Assembly: GCF_030123405.1 (NCBI RefSeq)
Contig: NZ_CP126110.1
Span: 4,650,001-4,714,000 of the forward strand
From: Neobacillus sp. WH10
GTDB taxonomy: Bacteria; Bacillota; Bacilli; Bacillales; Cytobacillaceae
DNA: 64,000 nt
Direction: 5' to 3'
Shown in pieces: positions 42,976 through 52,746 of the stretch (positions are counted from its first letter, which is position 1; the number at the start of each line of letters is the position of its first letter). A model generated the notes under the pieces. It did no database searches and was not told the origin of the DNA. It was given only the letters and a program-made list of their open reading frames with translations. Position numbers and translations under genes: made by a program.

Positions 42976-43997
42976 TCCACTACCCCTAATCTGTCACCAT
43001 ATTGGGATTTTACATATTCTTGATACTCACCGGAAATGATATTTTTCCACCACTCTTCGTTATTTAAATACCAATTGATTGTCTGTTCAATTCCTGTATC
43101 AAAATTATATTTTGGAGACCAGCCTAGCTCTGTACGCAATTTTGTTGCATCAATGGCATAGCGGCGATCATGTCCTGGACGGTCCTTGACAAACTTCATT
43201 AATGATTCAGGCTTTCCGAGCTGTTTTAAGATGGTTTTAACGATATCAATATTCGTCCGTTCATTATTTCCACCAACATTGTATACCTCACCATCACGTC
43301 CATTGTGAAGAACAAGATCAATTGCTTGGCAATGATCCTCCACATGGAGCCAGTCACGGATGTTTAAGCCATCACCGTAAATTGGGAGCTCTTTATCATG
43401 TAAAGCATTGATGATCATTAATGGAATTAGTTTCTCAGGGAAATGAAATGGTCCATAGTTATTAGAACAGCGTGTAATGTTAACTGGCAAACCAAATGTC
43501 TCGTGGTAGGCACGAACCAACAGGTCAGCACCAGCCTTACTTGCACTATAAGGACTGTTCGCTGCTAATGGTGTTTCTTCTGTAAAATAACCTGTTTCGC
43601 CTAACGTACCATATACTTCATCAGTTGATACTTGGAGGTATTTAGCGACGCCAAATGTTTTCGCTGCATCTAATAATGCAAGGGTTCCCTGGATATTGGT
43701 CTGAACAAAAATCCCTGGGTCTGTGATACTGCGGTCAACATGTGATTCGGCAGCAAAGTTTAATACATAATCAAACTTTTCAGTTTGAAAAAGTCCATTA
43801 ATAAATTCGCGATCAGCAATATCACCACGGACAAACGTATAATTTGGTGCCTTTTCAATATCCTTTAAATTCTCAAGATTCCCTGCATAAGTCAATAAGT
43901 CAAGATTAACAATTTGATAATTGGGATATTTATTTACCATATAGCGGACAAAATTACTGCCGATAAAACCAGCTCCGCCTGTAACTAATAACTTCAT
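42972..43997 (-). CDS. rmlB: dTDP-glucose 4,6-dehydratase
   Basis: 341 residues. GGAGFIGSNF binds NAD, DEVYG (catalytic Asp/Glu) follows STDEVYGTLG, and YSASKAGAD has the catalytic Tyr-Lys. It makes dTDP-4-dehydro-6-deoxyglucose, the branch point for rhamnose. It lies 9 bases after rmlC and overlaps rmlD. Confidence 0.97.
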   Translation of the reverse strand: MKLLVTGGAGFIGSNFVRYMVNKYPNYQIVNLDLLTYAGNLENLKDIEKAPNYTFVRGDIADREFINGLFQTEKFDYVLNFAAESHVDRSITDPGIFVQTNIQGTLALLDAAKTFGVAKYLQVSTDEVYGTLGETGYFTEETPLAANSPYSASKAGADLLVRAYHETFGLPVNITRCSNNYGPFHFPEKLIPLMIINALHDKELPIYGDGLNIRDWLHVEDHCQAIDLVLHNGRDGEVYNVGGNNERTNIDIVKTILKQLGKPESLMKFVKDRPGHDRRYAIDATKLRTELGWSPKYNFDTGIEQTINWYLNNEEWWKNIISGEYQEYVKSQYGDRLGVVE

Positions 43998-44006
43998 ATT
44001 TGCCTC

Positions 44007-44567
44007 CTATTTCTCGAACACAAAATTAAGATTTGTAGCTTCACATAATCGTGGATGCTTCGTATCTTTCTCTGACAGGACAGGATTTGCTGCCGGCCAA
44101 TCTATTCCTAGATCAGGGTCATTCCAAAGAATCCCTCCATCATGCTCTGGTGAATAATATTCATCAACTTTATATGCAACAGTGGTGTCAGGCACTAATG
44201 TACAAAAGCCGTGAGCAAAGCCCTTTGGTATTAACAGTTGGCGTTTATTGTGTTCACTTAAAATAACACCGACCCATTGTCCATAAGTTTGTGAGCCTTT
44301 ACGAATATCAACAGCAACATCATAAATCGCACCTGTTACACAGCGGACAAGCTTTGTCTGTGCCTTAGGATTTAGCTGGAAATGTAACCCTCGGAGTGTT
44401 CCAACGGGTGCTGATAATGATTGGTTGTCTTGAATAAAGTCATAATGAAGACCCAATTGCTCAAATAATTCTTTATTATAACTTTCCATAAAATAACCGC
44501 GGTGATCACCAAAAACCTTTGGTTCTAATATTTTTACACCTAATAATTTCGTCTCAATGATCTTCAT
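44007..44567 (-). CDS. rmlC: dTDP-4-dehydrorhamnose 3,5-epimerase
   Basis: 186 residues, cupin fold. FGDHRGYFMESYN and LRGLHFQ with the catalytic His, and PKGFAHGF, are the family motifs. It is 22 bases after rmlA and 9 before rmlB. Confidence 0.97.
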   Translation of the reverse strand: MKIIETKLLGVKILEPKVFGDHRGYFMESYNKELFEQLGLHYDFIQDNQSLSAPVGTLRGLHFQLNPKAQTKLVRCVTGAIYDVAVDIRKGSQTYGQWVGVILSEHNKRQLLIPKGFAHGFCTLVPDTTVAYKVDEYYSPEHDGGILWNDPDLGIDWPAANPVLSEKDTKHPRLCEATNLNFVFEK

Positions 44568-44589
44568 TCTAATTTACCTCACTTTAGAA

Positions 44590-45462
44590 TTACTTTCCTT
44601 GGTTTCCGATTCTTAATAAATATTGGCCGTATTGGTTTTTCTTTAACGGCTCGGCAAGCTCAATAAGTTTCTCTTTCGTAATATACCCCATTTTATACGC
44701 AATCTCTTCAATACAAGCGATTTTTAATGATTGCCTTTTTTCCACTGTTTCGATGAATTGGGACGCTTCTAATAAAGATGCATGTGTGCCTGTATCTAGC
44801 CAGGCATAGCCGCGGCCTAGCAGTTCTACATTTAGCTCGCCCATTTCAAGATATGATTTATTGATGTCCGTGATTTCTAGCTCACCCCGTGCGGATGGTT
44901 TAATATTCTTCGCAATATTAACGACACGATTATCATAAAAATAAAGACCTGTTACCGCATAATTTGATTTCGGAACCTCTGGTTTTTCTTCAATTGATAC
45001 GGCTTTTCCATTTTCATCAAATTCGACCACACCAAACCGTTCTGGATCGTTGACATAGTACCCAAAAACAGTTGCTCCTGATTCTCGGGAAGCTGCTTTA
45101 TTTAATAGTTCTGTTAAACCGTGACCATAGAAAATATTATCCCCTAAAACTAGCGCAACACTGTCGTCACCAATAAATTCTTCACCTAAAATAAATGCCT
45201 GTGCCAGCCCGTCTGGATGGTGTTGAATTTTATATGTAAAGTTCATTCCTAAATCTGATCCGTCGCCTAAGCTTTGTTCGAAGCGTTCTGTATCCTCAGG
45301 TGTAGAAATAATCAAAATGTCCTTAATTCCAGCTAACATTAATACTGAAAGTGGATAATAAATCATTGGTTTATCATATACCGGCAATAATTGTTTCGAA
45401 ACGACCTTTGTTAACGGATATAGTCTCGTTCCACTACCGCCTGCAAGAATAATTCCTTTCAT
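44590..45462 (-). CDS. rmlA: Glucose-1-phosphate thymidylyltransferase
   Basis: 290 residues, normal length. LAGGSGTRLYPLT is the nucleotide-binding signature, EKP (in SIEEKPEVPKS) and the metal site LGDNIFYGHG are present. It makes dTDP-glucose, first step of the rhamnose pathway. A good SigA promoter lies about 45 bases upstream, so rmlACBD starts here. Confidence 0.97.
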   Translation of the reverse strand: MKGIILAGGSGTRLYPLTKVVSKQLLPVYDKPMIYYPLSVLMLAGIKDILIISTPEDTERFEQSLGDGSDLGMNFTYKIQHHPDGLAQAFILGEEFIGDDSVALVLGDNIFYGHGLTELLNKAASRESGATVFGYYVNDPERFGVVEFDENGKAVSIEEKPEVPKSNYAVTGLYFYDNRVVNIAKNIKPSARGELEITDINKSYLEMGELNVELLGRGYAWLDTGTHASLLEASQFIETVEKRQSLKIACIEEIAYKMGYITKEKLIELAEPLKKNQYGQYLLRIGNQGK

Positions 45463-45507
45463 GATGCCAACTCCTCCTATTAAAAATTTATCTACAAATT
45501 CTTCCCC

Positions 45508-45537
45508 ATTATAAAGAAGATTCGACTAAAAAGACAA
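45508..45537 (-). promoter_or_regulatory. SigA-type promoter of rmlACBD
   Basis: Minus strand TTGTCT (45537-45532), 18 bases, TATAAT (45513-45508), about 46 bases before the rmlA start. Confidence 0.7.
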
Positions 45538-45773
45538 ACATTCGATAAAAAATGTAACACAAAATTAACGTATCTACCTAAAAAAGCTAAATTATTAACT
45601 TTTATTTCCTGCCTATGGCAAGAAAACACCACATCACATATAGAAGTTTTTTTAAGTATGACCAAAAACTCCTATATTTATGTTAAGATCATTCCGATTC
45701 TACCCTTGTTACATTCACTATTGTTCAAAAGACAAAGAATATCTCCATTTAAAAAGTTATCGCTTATTCCAAC

Positions 45774-46610
45774 CTACTTTGATAATAGCCTTTTTAGCGT
45801 ATGAAGTGCTATTTTCTTATTTTTCACAGTAAGAACTTGTTTTAAAAAGCGTTTAAACAATTGAGTTCGATATGATGGAAATAAGTCTTTTTTATAGTTT
45901 TGATAGAATTTCCCTTCTGAATCCAAGATACTTTGGTAGCGCTGGAGCGATATTCGAGAATAATCCATTACAGATAACTCATGCTCCAATTCCACATCAA
46001 GTAGCCAAACTTTACGGCCTTCTTCATATATTTTAAAGAATAGCCAATGGTCCAAATAGTCCAATGAGAATTCTTCATTAAAACCGTTTACTTTGTTAAG
46101 GAAAGCCATTGAAATTAACGACCCAGAGTTAATTGCCATAACCGGTACTTCTTGAATACCCGGAGTTGGAGGCTTTTCCTGCAATGGACGGAGAGTATGG
46201 CTATATATTGGTGAGATCATCGTATTCTCACAACTTATTTTAGGAACAACAGCTGCAATATCTTGAGAAAATTCTGGTAAATTCACTACCTCATTGATGT
46301 AGGCAAAGGTTACCTCTGTATCATGGTCAAACAACAATAACCACTGACTACCATTCTCTTTTGCACGGGCCCAGGCATGATTATAGGCAGACACAATTCC
46401 TAAGTTACGCGGATCATGAATGTAAGATATAGTCATTCCCTCATAATCAAGTGGATGAAACTCTTGGGATTTCGGGCTATTATCATAAAGAATCAGTTCA
46501 ATTTCTTTTACATGTTCTTTTTGAAGAAACAAGGTTTGCTTTAAAGTTTGGAACGTTTTGCTTTCTTCTGGCTTTTGCTTGTAAAAGACAACCACCATTG
46601 TTATTTTCAT
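45774..46610 (-). CDS. Family 2 glycosyltransferase (rhamnosyltransferase-like)
   Basis: 278 residues, GT-A fold. LILYDNSPKS and the acidic metal-binding motif LLFDHDTEV (about 113-121) are visible; LDYLDHWLF follows. The sequence resembles rhamnosyltransferases of surface polysaccharides, which fits the rml operon downstream. It overlaps the Wzy gene by 4 bases (ATGA). No membrane segment. Sugar donor is inferred. Confidence 0.85.
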   Translation of the reverse strand: MKITMVVVFYKQKPEESKTFQTLKQTLFLQKEHVKEIELILYDNSPKSQEFHPLDYEGMTISYIHDPRNLGIVSAYNHAWARAKENGSQWLLLFDHDTEVTFAYINEVVNLPEFSQDIAAVVPKISCENTMISPIYSHTLRPLQEKPPTPGIQEVPVMAINSGSLISMAFLNKVNGFNEEFSLDYLDHWLFFKIYEEGRKVWLLDVELEHELSVMDYSRISLQRYQSILDSEGKFYQNYKKDLFPSYRTQLFKRFLKQVLTVKNKKIALHTLKRLLSK

Positions 46611-47968
46611 TTGAATTCCCCATTTAACCTTAATTCTCTCTTCTGTTGCGATACTATAAGTAAGACTAAGAAGAAACTAATGCCAATCGGATTATTAATA
46701 AATGGATTTATATTTGTTAATAACAAGATTCCCATAAAAACCGCCATTAATGAAATATCTAAGGTCGTAATCTTTTTACCTTGTCTAAAGGATAAATAAT
46801 AATTAACATACACCATTAGAAACAAGAAGCACCAAATCGCTAAACCAATTAATCCTTGTTCTAGTAAAATATCGAGAAAGCTCATTTCCAAGCCATCGGT
46901 TCTTCCAGCAACTTCCGACCCATAACCAAGTCCAAAGATTAGATTCATTGGATGAACTAAGATTTCCTTAGAAGCTACGAGAAACTCCATCCGGGCATTG
47001 ACACTAACATCATTGACTTCTGGTTGTTTTTCTTTTGGAGACACATGGCCCTTGTCATGTTTGCTCACTTGATGTTCTTCCGTCGATGGAACTTCAAATC
47101 GTTCCAGTGTCATATTTTTATACAAAAATGGAACGGCTGCCAGGACAAGAATGGTGATTGCAAACTTTTTAATGAATTTTTGCGATTGCAGCAATTTTTT
47201 CATTTTGCTTTGCAGCCCTTTGATCGGATCAACAATAACCTTAATATCGATAATAATAATCATCAATAGACTCAGCATAAATGCAAGTAAAAATCCTCTC
47301 GTTTCCGACCATATAATAGAAACTGAAGCAAAGATAGTCAGCATCACATCGAATTTGCGGAAGTTTTTATTTAAAATATCATTTAATGAGAGGATAAGTC
47401 CAATTAAAACAAAGAAATGGCTTTTATAAAAAACACTATTGCTTGGGCGGAAATACAAATCATCATTCATAATAGTGTTCATAAATCTATAAAAAGGGTT
47501 AAAATTATCAACAAAAACAGTTTTTCCTAAAAGAGCAACAATAATAGTAAATAGTGCTACAACAAATGCACTATACTTCAATAGTGTAATAATTCGGTTC
47601 AAGGTAAAACGCTCATTCGAAATATAATACGCTAGAGGAAAATAAACAACAAAAAACGACACTCTAAAAAAGTCCATCACTATTATAGAAAGTGGATGAC
47701 CATTGACAAATCCAATAGCAGCACTTACAACAAACCAAATTAACAGTGCGTAAATACCAATTGTCACTGGATTTACTCGGATAAAAGTATTGATATTTTT
47801 ATCGAATACAGCCTTTTCTTTCACAATACGAACAATAAACGTTAAAAATAAAAGTAAGAAAAGAACCTGGCGAATGGATAGGACACCAAAATCAATTAGC
47901 CTTCCCCCACCACCAACGAATAACTCAACGAAGAAAATCGTCAGCAATATTTTTTCAAACCTATTCAT
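46607..47968 (-). CDS. Polysaccharide polymerase, Wzy/O-antigen ligase family
   Basis: 453 residues with about eleven hydrophobic helices and one larger outside loop (about 285-330, with KHDKGHVSPKEKQPEV). The loop and the following GFGYGSEV-type stretch are typical of the Wzy_C/WaaL superfamily that joins lipid-linked repeat units outside the membrane. GAGGGG precedes the ATG. It is second in a unit with the acyltransferase and a GT2 enzyme. Confidence 0.87.
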   Translation of the reverse strand: MNRFEKILLTIFFVELFVGGGGRLIDFGVLSIRQVLFLLLFLTFIVRIVKEKAVFDKNINTFIRVNPVTIGIYALLIWFVVSAAIGFVNGHPLSIIVMDFFRVSFFVVYFPLAYYISNERFTLNRIITLLKYSAFVVALFTIIVALLGKTVFVDNFNPFYRFMNTIMNDDLYFRPSNSVFYKSHFFVLIGLILSLNDILNKNFRKFDVMLTIFASVSIIWSETRGFLLAFMLSLLMIIIIDIKVIVDPIKGLQSKMKKLLQSQKFIKKFAITILVLAAVPFLYKNMTLERFEVPSTEEHQVSKHDKGHVSPKEKQPEVNDVSVNARMEFLVASKEILVHPMNLIFGLGYGSEVAGRTDGLEMSFLDILLEQGLIGLAIWCFLFLMVYVNYYLSFRQGKKITTLDISLMAVFMGILLLTNINPFINNPIGISFFLVLLIVSQQKRELRLNGEFK

Positions 47969-48049
47969 AAAAAACCCCTCATATAAAGAAATAAAATTGG
48001 ATCGCTTTGTTTAGTGTGCAAGTTAAGTGACTTTCTCTCAAAAATCTAC

Positions 48050-49123
48050 TTACATATTTTTTGAAGTGCCACCCATTGAATGTTTCGAAAATAATGCCTT
48101 AAATGAAACATTTTTATATTTCAATGCTCTTTTCTCTACCAAGTGCCAAGAAACTATCGCAAAGAGTAACGTAACCGGAAAGGAATATAAGAAGTTTTTC
48201 AATGGTGATAACTGGTTATGAAAAATATAGACCATTATTTGCTGAAAAGGAAAAGCATAAATATAAATCCCATATGAAAAATCACCGTATTTCCCGAAGT
48301 TTTCTAGTTTTAACCTTGTATCAAAAGCGATATAAAAAATAAGATATGTTCCAAATATAGAAAGTGCATAATCAAAGAAACCAAATTTAGCGGTAAGAAT
48401 TACGATAACCAAAGAAAGAATTGCAAACCAGCCATTCAGTTTAATCTGTTTTCTGTATAGATAAAAAACCATTCCCGCACTAAAATAGCGGAATAAATCC
48501 GAATAGAAGCCCCCTATACCCATAAAATAAACAATCGAACTAAGAATAAAACAAGCTAATACAAATCTCCTATCCAGGAGTCTCGTTACTCCAAGAATGG
48601 CAACAACGATATAAAAGAAAAATTCATACCATAACGTCCATAAAGAACCATTTACTGCTGTAGGCCAGACATTCGTTTGAAATACACCTGGAAGGTCATA
48701 CTGAATCAAATACAATGTAATTGTACTCATATATTCATAGGTATCACGGTTCTTAAAGTAATCCATTAAACTTAACTCAGTGAAAATAGGTCCAAGTATA
48801 AAAACCGATAAGAGGACACAAAAGATAAGACCAGGGAAAATTCTTAGACTTCTGGCTTTAAAATATTTTACCGGGTCGTTAGACCTGACAAAACTTTGCG
48901 TAATCAAAAATCCGCTAATAACAAAAAATATGCTGACAGCAAGTTCCCCGAAGGTCATTTCTCCATTCGTAAAAATAGCAAATGGTTCAGAACCATTATT
49001 ACCGTAAGTTAATGGATAGGCGTGTGAAAAAATAACCAAGGTTGCTGCAAAAAATCGGATAATATCCAAATTGTTTTTTCGAGCATTTATGCATTCATCT
49101 ATATTTCTCCCTTTTAAGAACAC
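48050..49123 (-). CDS. Acyltransferase family 3 (OafA-like) membrane protein
   Basis: 357 residues with about ten helices. The N-terminal NLDIIRFFAATLVIFSHAYPL contains the catalytic-type Arg and His of the Acyl_transf_3 family (R/H in IRFFAA..FSHA). Family members O-acetylate or otherwise acylate surface sugars. GTG start with AAGGGGGAT. First gene of the unit with Wzy and GT2. The target sugar is unknown. Confidence 0.9.
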   Translation of the reverse strand: MFLKGRNIDECINARKNNLDIIRFFAATLVIFSHAYPLTYGNNGSEPFAIFTNGEMTFGELAVSIFFVISGFLITQSFVRSNDPVKYFKARSLRIFPGLIFCVLLSVFILGPIFTELSLMDYFKNRDTYEYMSTITLYLIQYDLPGVFQTNVWPTAVNGSLWTLWYEFFFYIVVAILGVTRLLDRRFVLACFILSSIVYFMGIGGFYSDLFRYFSAGMVFYLYRKQIKLNGWFAILSLVIVILTAKFGFFDYALSIFGTYLIFYIAFDTRLKLENFGKYGDFSYGIYIYAFPFQQIMVYIFHNQLSPLKNFLYSFPVTLLFAIVSWHLVEKRALKYKNVSFKALFSKHSMGGTSKNM

Positions 49124-49277
49124 TCAGTATCCCCCTTTATTGTTGACCCAGGGTTTATTGAACATGCACAATCTATCCCAAAATTTAATTGTAGATCATC
49201 TGCAAGTTTACATCCATAAACCAAGAAACGACATTATCATTCATTTTTCACAAATGCCATTATAACATTATCTCAGA

Positions 49278-49315
49278 AATAAGTATGTTTTTCTATTGAG
49301 AAAAACATACTTATT
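49278..49315 (-). terminator. 17-bp perfect inverted repeat, probable terminator
   Basis: AATAAGTATGTTTTTCT and its exact complement flank an ATTG loop, just after the stop of the GT2 gene at 49325. The U-run is weak, so termination is likely but not certain. Confidence 0.6.
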
Positions 49316-49324
49316 TACAAAATC

Positions 49325-50041
49325 CTACCTGTTTTTAATGTATGATTTTAAAAGTAAACTAGAGATTTGATAGCGCCACAGAATTTTTTCCTTCAAGGAC
49401 GAAGTATTTTCTACACTGGTCACTGTGGAATCGTGTCTTCGGTAGTAAATCAATTTTTCTGGTATGAGTAACGCAGATTTATTTAAATCAGCAACCAATC
49501 CAATCCACATATCGTGCATGGGAACATTTCTTGGAATTGGCAGAATTTTCGTTTTTAATTCTTTTCTAAACGACATGGCACATCCAATATAACTATTTTT
49601 GATGATATTTTTGAGTACACCTAAACGGCTTCCCCTAAATTGATAAAAGGATTCGATAGTTGTATTTAGATTATTATCAACTACTGTAATATCTGACATA
49701 ATCATTTGAATTTTGCTGTTTCTTTCAAAATAGGCTTTAATAATTTCAACTTTCTCAGGTTTCCAAACATCGTCTTGGTCACTTAAAAAGATGATCTCAT
49801 TTTGAGTATGTTTAATAGCGTTCTCAAAATTTGACGTCACCCCTGATTCTTCATTCATAATCAGTTTTACCCGCGAGTCTTTTTTCCTATATTCTTCGAT
49901 AATAGAAAGTGTTCCATCCGAAGAATGATCATCAGATATAATCAATTCATCATCACTGTTTAATTGGGAAAGAATACTATCTATCTGCTGTTTGATATAT
50001 TTCTCCCCATTATAGGTGGCCATTGCTACAGAAACCTTCAT
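49325..50041 (-). CDS. Family 2 glycosyltransferase
   Basis: 238 residues. VSVAMATYNGEKYIKQQIDSIL, IISDDHSSDGT and the metal motif FLSDQDDVW (about 93-101) mark a GT-A enzyme of the rhamnosyl/glycosyltransferase WfgS-like group. GGAGG precedes the ATG. Third gene after the epimerase and a putative GT-B enzyme (12-base gap). Confidence 0.9.
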   Translation of the reverse strand: MKVSVAMATYNGEKYIKQQIDSILSQLNSDDELIISDDHSSDGTLSIIEEYRKKDSRVKLIMNEESGVTSNFENAIKHTQNEIIFLSDQDDVWKPEKVEIIKAYFERNSKIQMIMSDITVVDNNLNTTIESFYQFRGSRLGVLKNIIKNSYIGCAMSFRKELKTKILPIPRNVPMHDMWIGLVADLNKSALLIPEKLIYYRRHDSTVTSVENTSSLKEKILWRYQISSLLLKSYIKNR

Positions 50042-50053
50042 AGTTTTCCTCCA

Positions 50054-51088
50054 CTATTTTCGAACATAAAAAGAATGGTCCCTCTCTCCAGTTAACCCCA
50101 ATATATCTAGAACAAAATAGTTAATGGAGTACCTCTTTTTTACGTTTTTATCAACTGCGGAAAAAGGAGCAGTCATAAATTCCGTTGGTACTACCACATT
50201 TTCTCGATCAACAATACAAATATTATTCGGGTGGTAAAAATCATAATATTGAATATCACGATTAGTGGTAATCATTTTTTTATTTGCACCTAACATTTCA
50301 ATCGTTCTCATCGTTAATCCGGTTTGTTTAGGATGCTGAATATCAACCACAGCCTTAGACTGATTTAATTTTGAAGTTAGTTGATCACTTGGCATCCCAA
50401 CAAAAGAAAATTCCTTTATTTGACTGCCATTAAATTCATTTGTAAATAATTTACGCTGATAATACATCAATTTACTTGGTATATACATAAAGTAAAAAAC
50501 ATGTAAATGATTCTTTTCAAACTGCTGTTTGACTTCCTTTAAAATTTGGTAGCGATCGCTATGAACTGTCCCTACAAAAAATAGATCGTACTTTAATATT
50601 GGCTCTTCATCAGAAATCCTTTCATACTCTTTATCAAAAAACAAAGGTCTAAATGTAAGCCCAAATTGATCACAATCTTTTTTATCAAATGAAAAGACTT
50701 CATCAAATAAATCCAATTTTTCTAAAGTATTTACTTTATTTGCAACAGAATCCCAGAGCATGAGCACCATTTTGGCATTAGGATTCATTTTTCTTACATC
50801 CTTTAAAAACCAATTTGGTGTTGCTTCAGCTTGGCAAATAAAGATGTAATCATACGTCTTATTTTTAATTTTGAGTGATATTTCTTCATAATATTTTTTT
50901 ATTTGCAACGTAACAAAATTTCGATTGATTCTTAATAAGGCTTTAGAAAAAACTGAATTAGATGGTCGCTCATCAAAAAAATCAACTTCAGCACCCATCG
51001 ATTCCATCGCCTTCATTATTTTTTTGTGGTAATTAAAAAATAATGGACATAGGAACAGAATCTTTTTTTTTGTTAATTTATCTTCCAT
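50054..51088 (-). CDS. Putative glycosyltransferase (CgeB/CpsH-like)
   Basis: 344 residues, no membrane segment. ILFLCPLFFNYHKKI at the start and TIEMLGANKKMITTNRDIQYYDFY near 270-295 resemble GT-B-type enzymes of the CgeB or capsule CpsH group. There, the latter segment is the donor-binding part. Its start codon shares one base with the stop of the epimerase gene (TAATG). Acceptor and donor are unknown. Confidence 0.75.
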   Translation of the reverse strand: MEDKLTKKKILFLCPLFFNYHKKIMKAMESMGAEVDFFDERPSNSVFSKALLRINRNFVTLQIKKYYEEISLKIKNKTYDYIFICQAEATPNWFLKDVRKMNPNAKMVLMLWDSVANKVNTLEKLDLFDEVFSFDKKDCDQFGLTFRPLFFDKEYERISDEEPILKYDLFFVGTVHSDRYQILKEVKQQFEKNHLHVFYFMYIPSKLMYYQRKLFTNEFNGSQIKEFSFVGMPSDQLTSKLNQSKAVVDIQHPKQTGLTMRTIEMLGANKKMITTNRDIQYYDFYHPNNICIVDRENVVVPTEFMTAPFSAVDKNVKKRYSINYFVLDILGLTGERDHSFYVRK

Positions 51089-52224
51089 TACTTATACAAA
51101 CCTTTTTTCTTCATTTCATCAATTGATTTTTGATATTGGTCTTCTACCACATCTTGTTGATTTACCCATTGAACAAATTTACCGATTCCTTCTTCAAAGC
51201 TTACTTTAGGAGTAAATCCAAGTTTTTCGTGAATTTTAGTCAGGTCAGCATAGTTATGTCTAATATCACCTAATCGATAGTTTCCACTAATTTCAATTTC
51301 AGTACCAGATTGATATTTTTCTTTTAAAAGATCGGCTACTTCAATGACAGTCGTACAGACTCCAGTTCCAACATTAAAGCTTTCGAAGTTTGCTTCGTCT
51401 TTTTCAATACCCAAAATTGTCGCATCAACCACATCATCAATAAAGACAAAATCTCTTGATTCGTTGCCATCTTCAAAAATATTTATATTATTATTATTTT
51501 TTATTATTGTAGAGAAAATAGAAAGGATACCGGTATATGGATTCTTCAGTGATTGACCAGGACCGTAAACGTTTTGATAACGATATGCAACCACAGGAAT
51601 ATTTAATGATTTCCCAACAACCATACACATTTCCTCTTGCATTTGTTTCGTGATGCCATAAATGGATGTTGGATGAATCTTGGTTTCTTCTGTAGTAGCC
51701 ATTAATTCAACATTGCGTCGGCAAATGGGACATTTCACTTCAAAATCGCCTTGGCTCATATCTTCATCTAATCGTTCAACAGGGAATACTGTCCCGTGTT
51801 CTGAACAATGATACATCCCTTCACCATAAATAGCTCTAGATGCTGCAATCACAATTTTCCCTACTTGATGCTCTTCATTTGTTAAGATATCTAATAAATT
51901 TGAAGTTCCTTTGACATTTACATCAATATATTTATTAATTTCATACATTGATTGGCCCGTTCCAGTTTCTGCGGCTAAATGGACAACGACATCCTGCCCT
52001 TTTAATGCTTTTCTCCAATCATCACTATTCACGACATCCCCTTTGATAAAGTTGACTTTATCCTTTATCTTTTGGAATAATTCTGAAGAGGCGCCGTCTT
52101 CTCCATGAATTTGGGGAGATAAATTATCTAGAACAGTGATACAGTACCCTTTATCCAATAATTTTAATGCTAAACTACTACCGATGAATCCAGCTCCGCC
52201 AGTAATAAGTACTTTTTTTGACAT
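51088..52224 (-). CDS. SDR nucleotide-sugar epimerase with Cys-rich insert (possible dTDP-L-rhamnose 4-epimerase)
   Basis: 378 residues, extended SDR. GGAGFIGS (9-16) binds NAD, Tyr189-x3-Lys193 (SIYGITK) is the catalytic pair. An insertion between strand and active site holds Cys140, His143, Cys165 and Cys168 (YHCSEHG ... VKCPICRR), a likely metal knuckle. From memory this insert marks the group annotated as dTDP-L-rhamnose 4-epimerase, which makes dTDP-6-deoxy-L-talose. The rml genes nearby would supply the substrate. Other 4-epimerases cannot be excluded. It starts a three-gene unit with its own promoter. Confidence 0.8.
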   Translation of the reverse strand: MSKKVLITGGAGFIGSSLALKLLDKGYCITVLDNLSPQIHGEDGASSELFQKIKDKVNFIKGDVVNSDDWRKALKGQDVVVHLAAETGTGQSMYEINKYIDVNVKGTSNLLDILTNEEHQVGKIVIAASRAIYGEGMYHCSEHGTVFPVERLDEDMSQGDFEVKCPICRRNVELMATTEETKIHPTSIYGITKQMQEEMCMVVGKSLNIPVVAYRYQNVYGPGQSLKNPYTGILSIFSTIIKNNNNINIFEDGNESRDFVFIDDVVDATILGIEKDEANFESFNVGTGVCTTVIEVADLLKEKYQSGTEIEISGNYRLGDIRHNYADLTKIHEKLGFTPKVSFEEGIGKFVQWVNQQDVVEDQYQKSIDEMKKKGLYK

Positions 52225-52323
52225 AATAGGTTCCTTCTTTCTTTTAGTTGAAAAACATGTAATAAATAAATCTTGTTAACAAAAACTTATTTTTATAAAA
52301 ACAAACTTACCTACGCGAAAAGT

Positions 52324-52352
52324 ATTATACGAAATATGATTAAGAAGTTCAA
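52324..52352 (-). promoter_or_regulatory. SigA promoter of the epimerase-glycosyltransferase unit
   Basis: Minus strand TTGAAC (52352-52347), 17 bases, TATAAT (52329-52324), 100 bases before the start codon. Confidence 0.75.
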
Positions 52353-52664
52353 ATTTCGTCCCTATAATTCCATAAGCTGTTTTGTTGCATCAGCTCAAAA
52401 TTCTCACTTACAAATTTATTTATCATGATGTTGTCGAATTATGAAACATTTTCTTATATTCGTTCGTCTATTATTGCAGTCTCATTATTTTTTACAATTT
52501 TATATAAGTTAAAAGGCTGCTTTCCACAAGTATTGACGTGGCATCCATAAAGTAATAATGCAACAAAAATTTATCATATTCTACAATTCTCTTCTTTAAC
52601 ATCACCAAATGAATCAGTGAATTGTAAAAATTTGTTCTTTTTTTGGTTATTTTCCTGTTTCTTG

Positions 52665-52693
52665 TTGAACTTATGTTTGTTTAATATTATAAT
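52665..52693 (+). promoter_or_regulatory. SigA promoter of the LCP gene
   Basis: TTGAAC, exactly 17 bases, TATAAT, 53 bases before the ATG. It shares its -35 sequence with the divergent promoter at 52324-52352. The 310 bases between the two promoters hold no gene or clear hairpin. Confidence 0.78.
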
Positions 52694-52746
52694 TTTTATT
52701 ATGTTTGTCTTATTTAGGAAACCACTCAACGAAGGGAATTATATAA

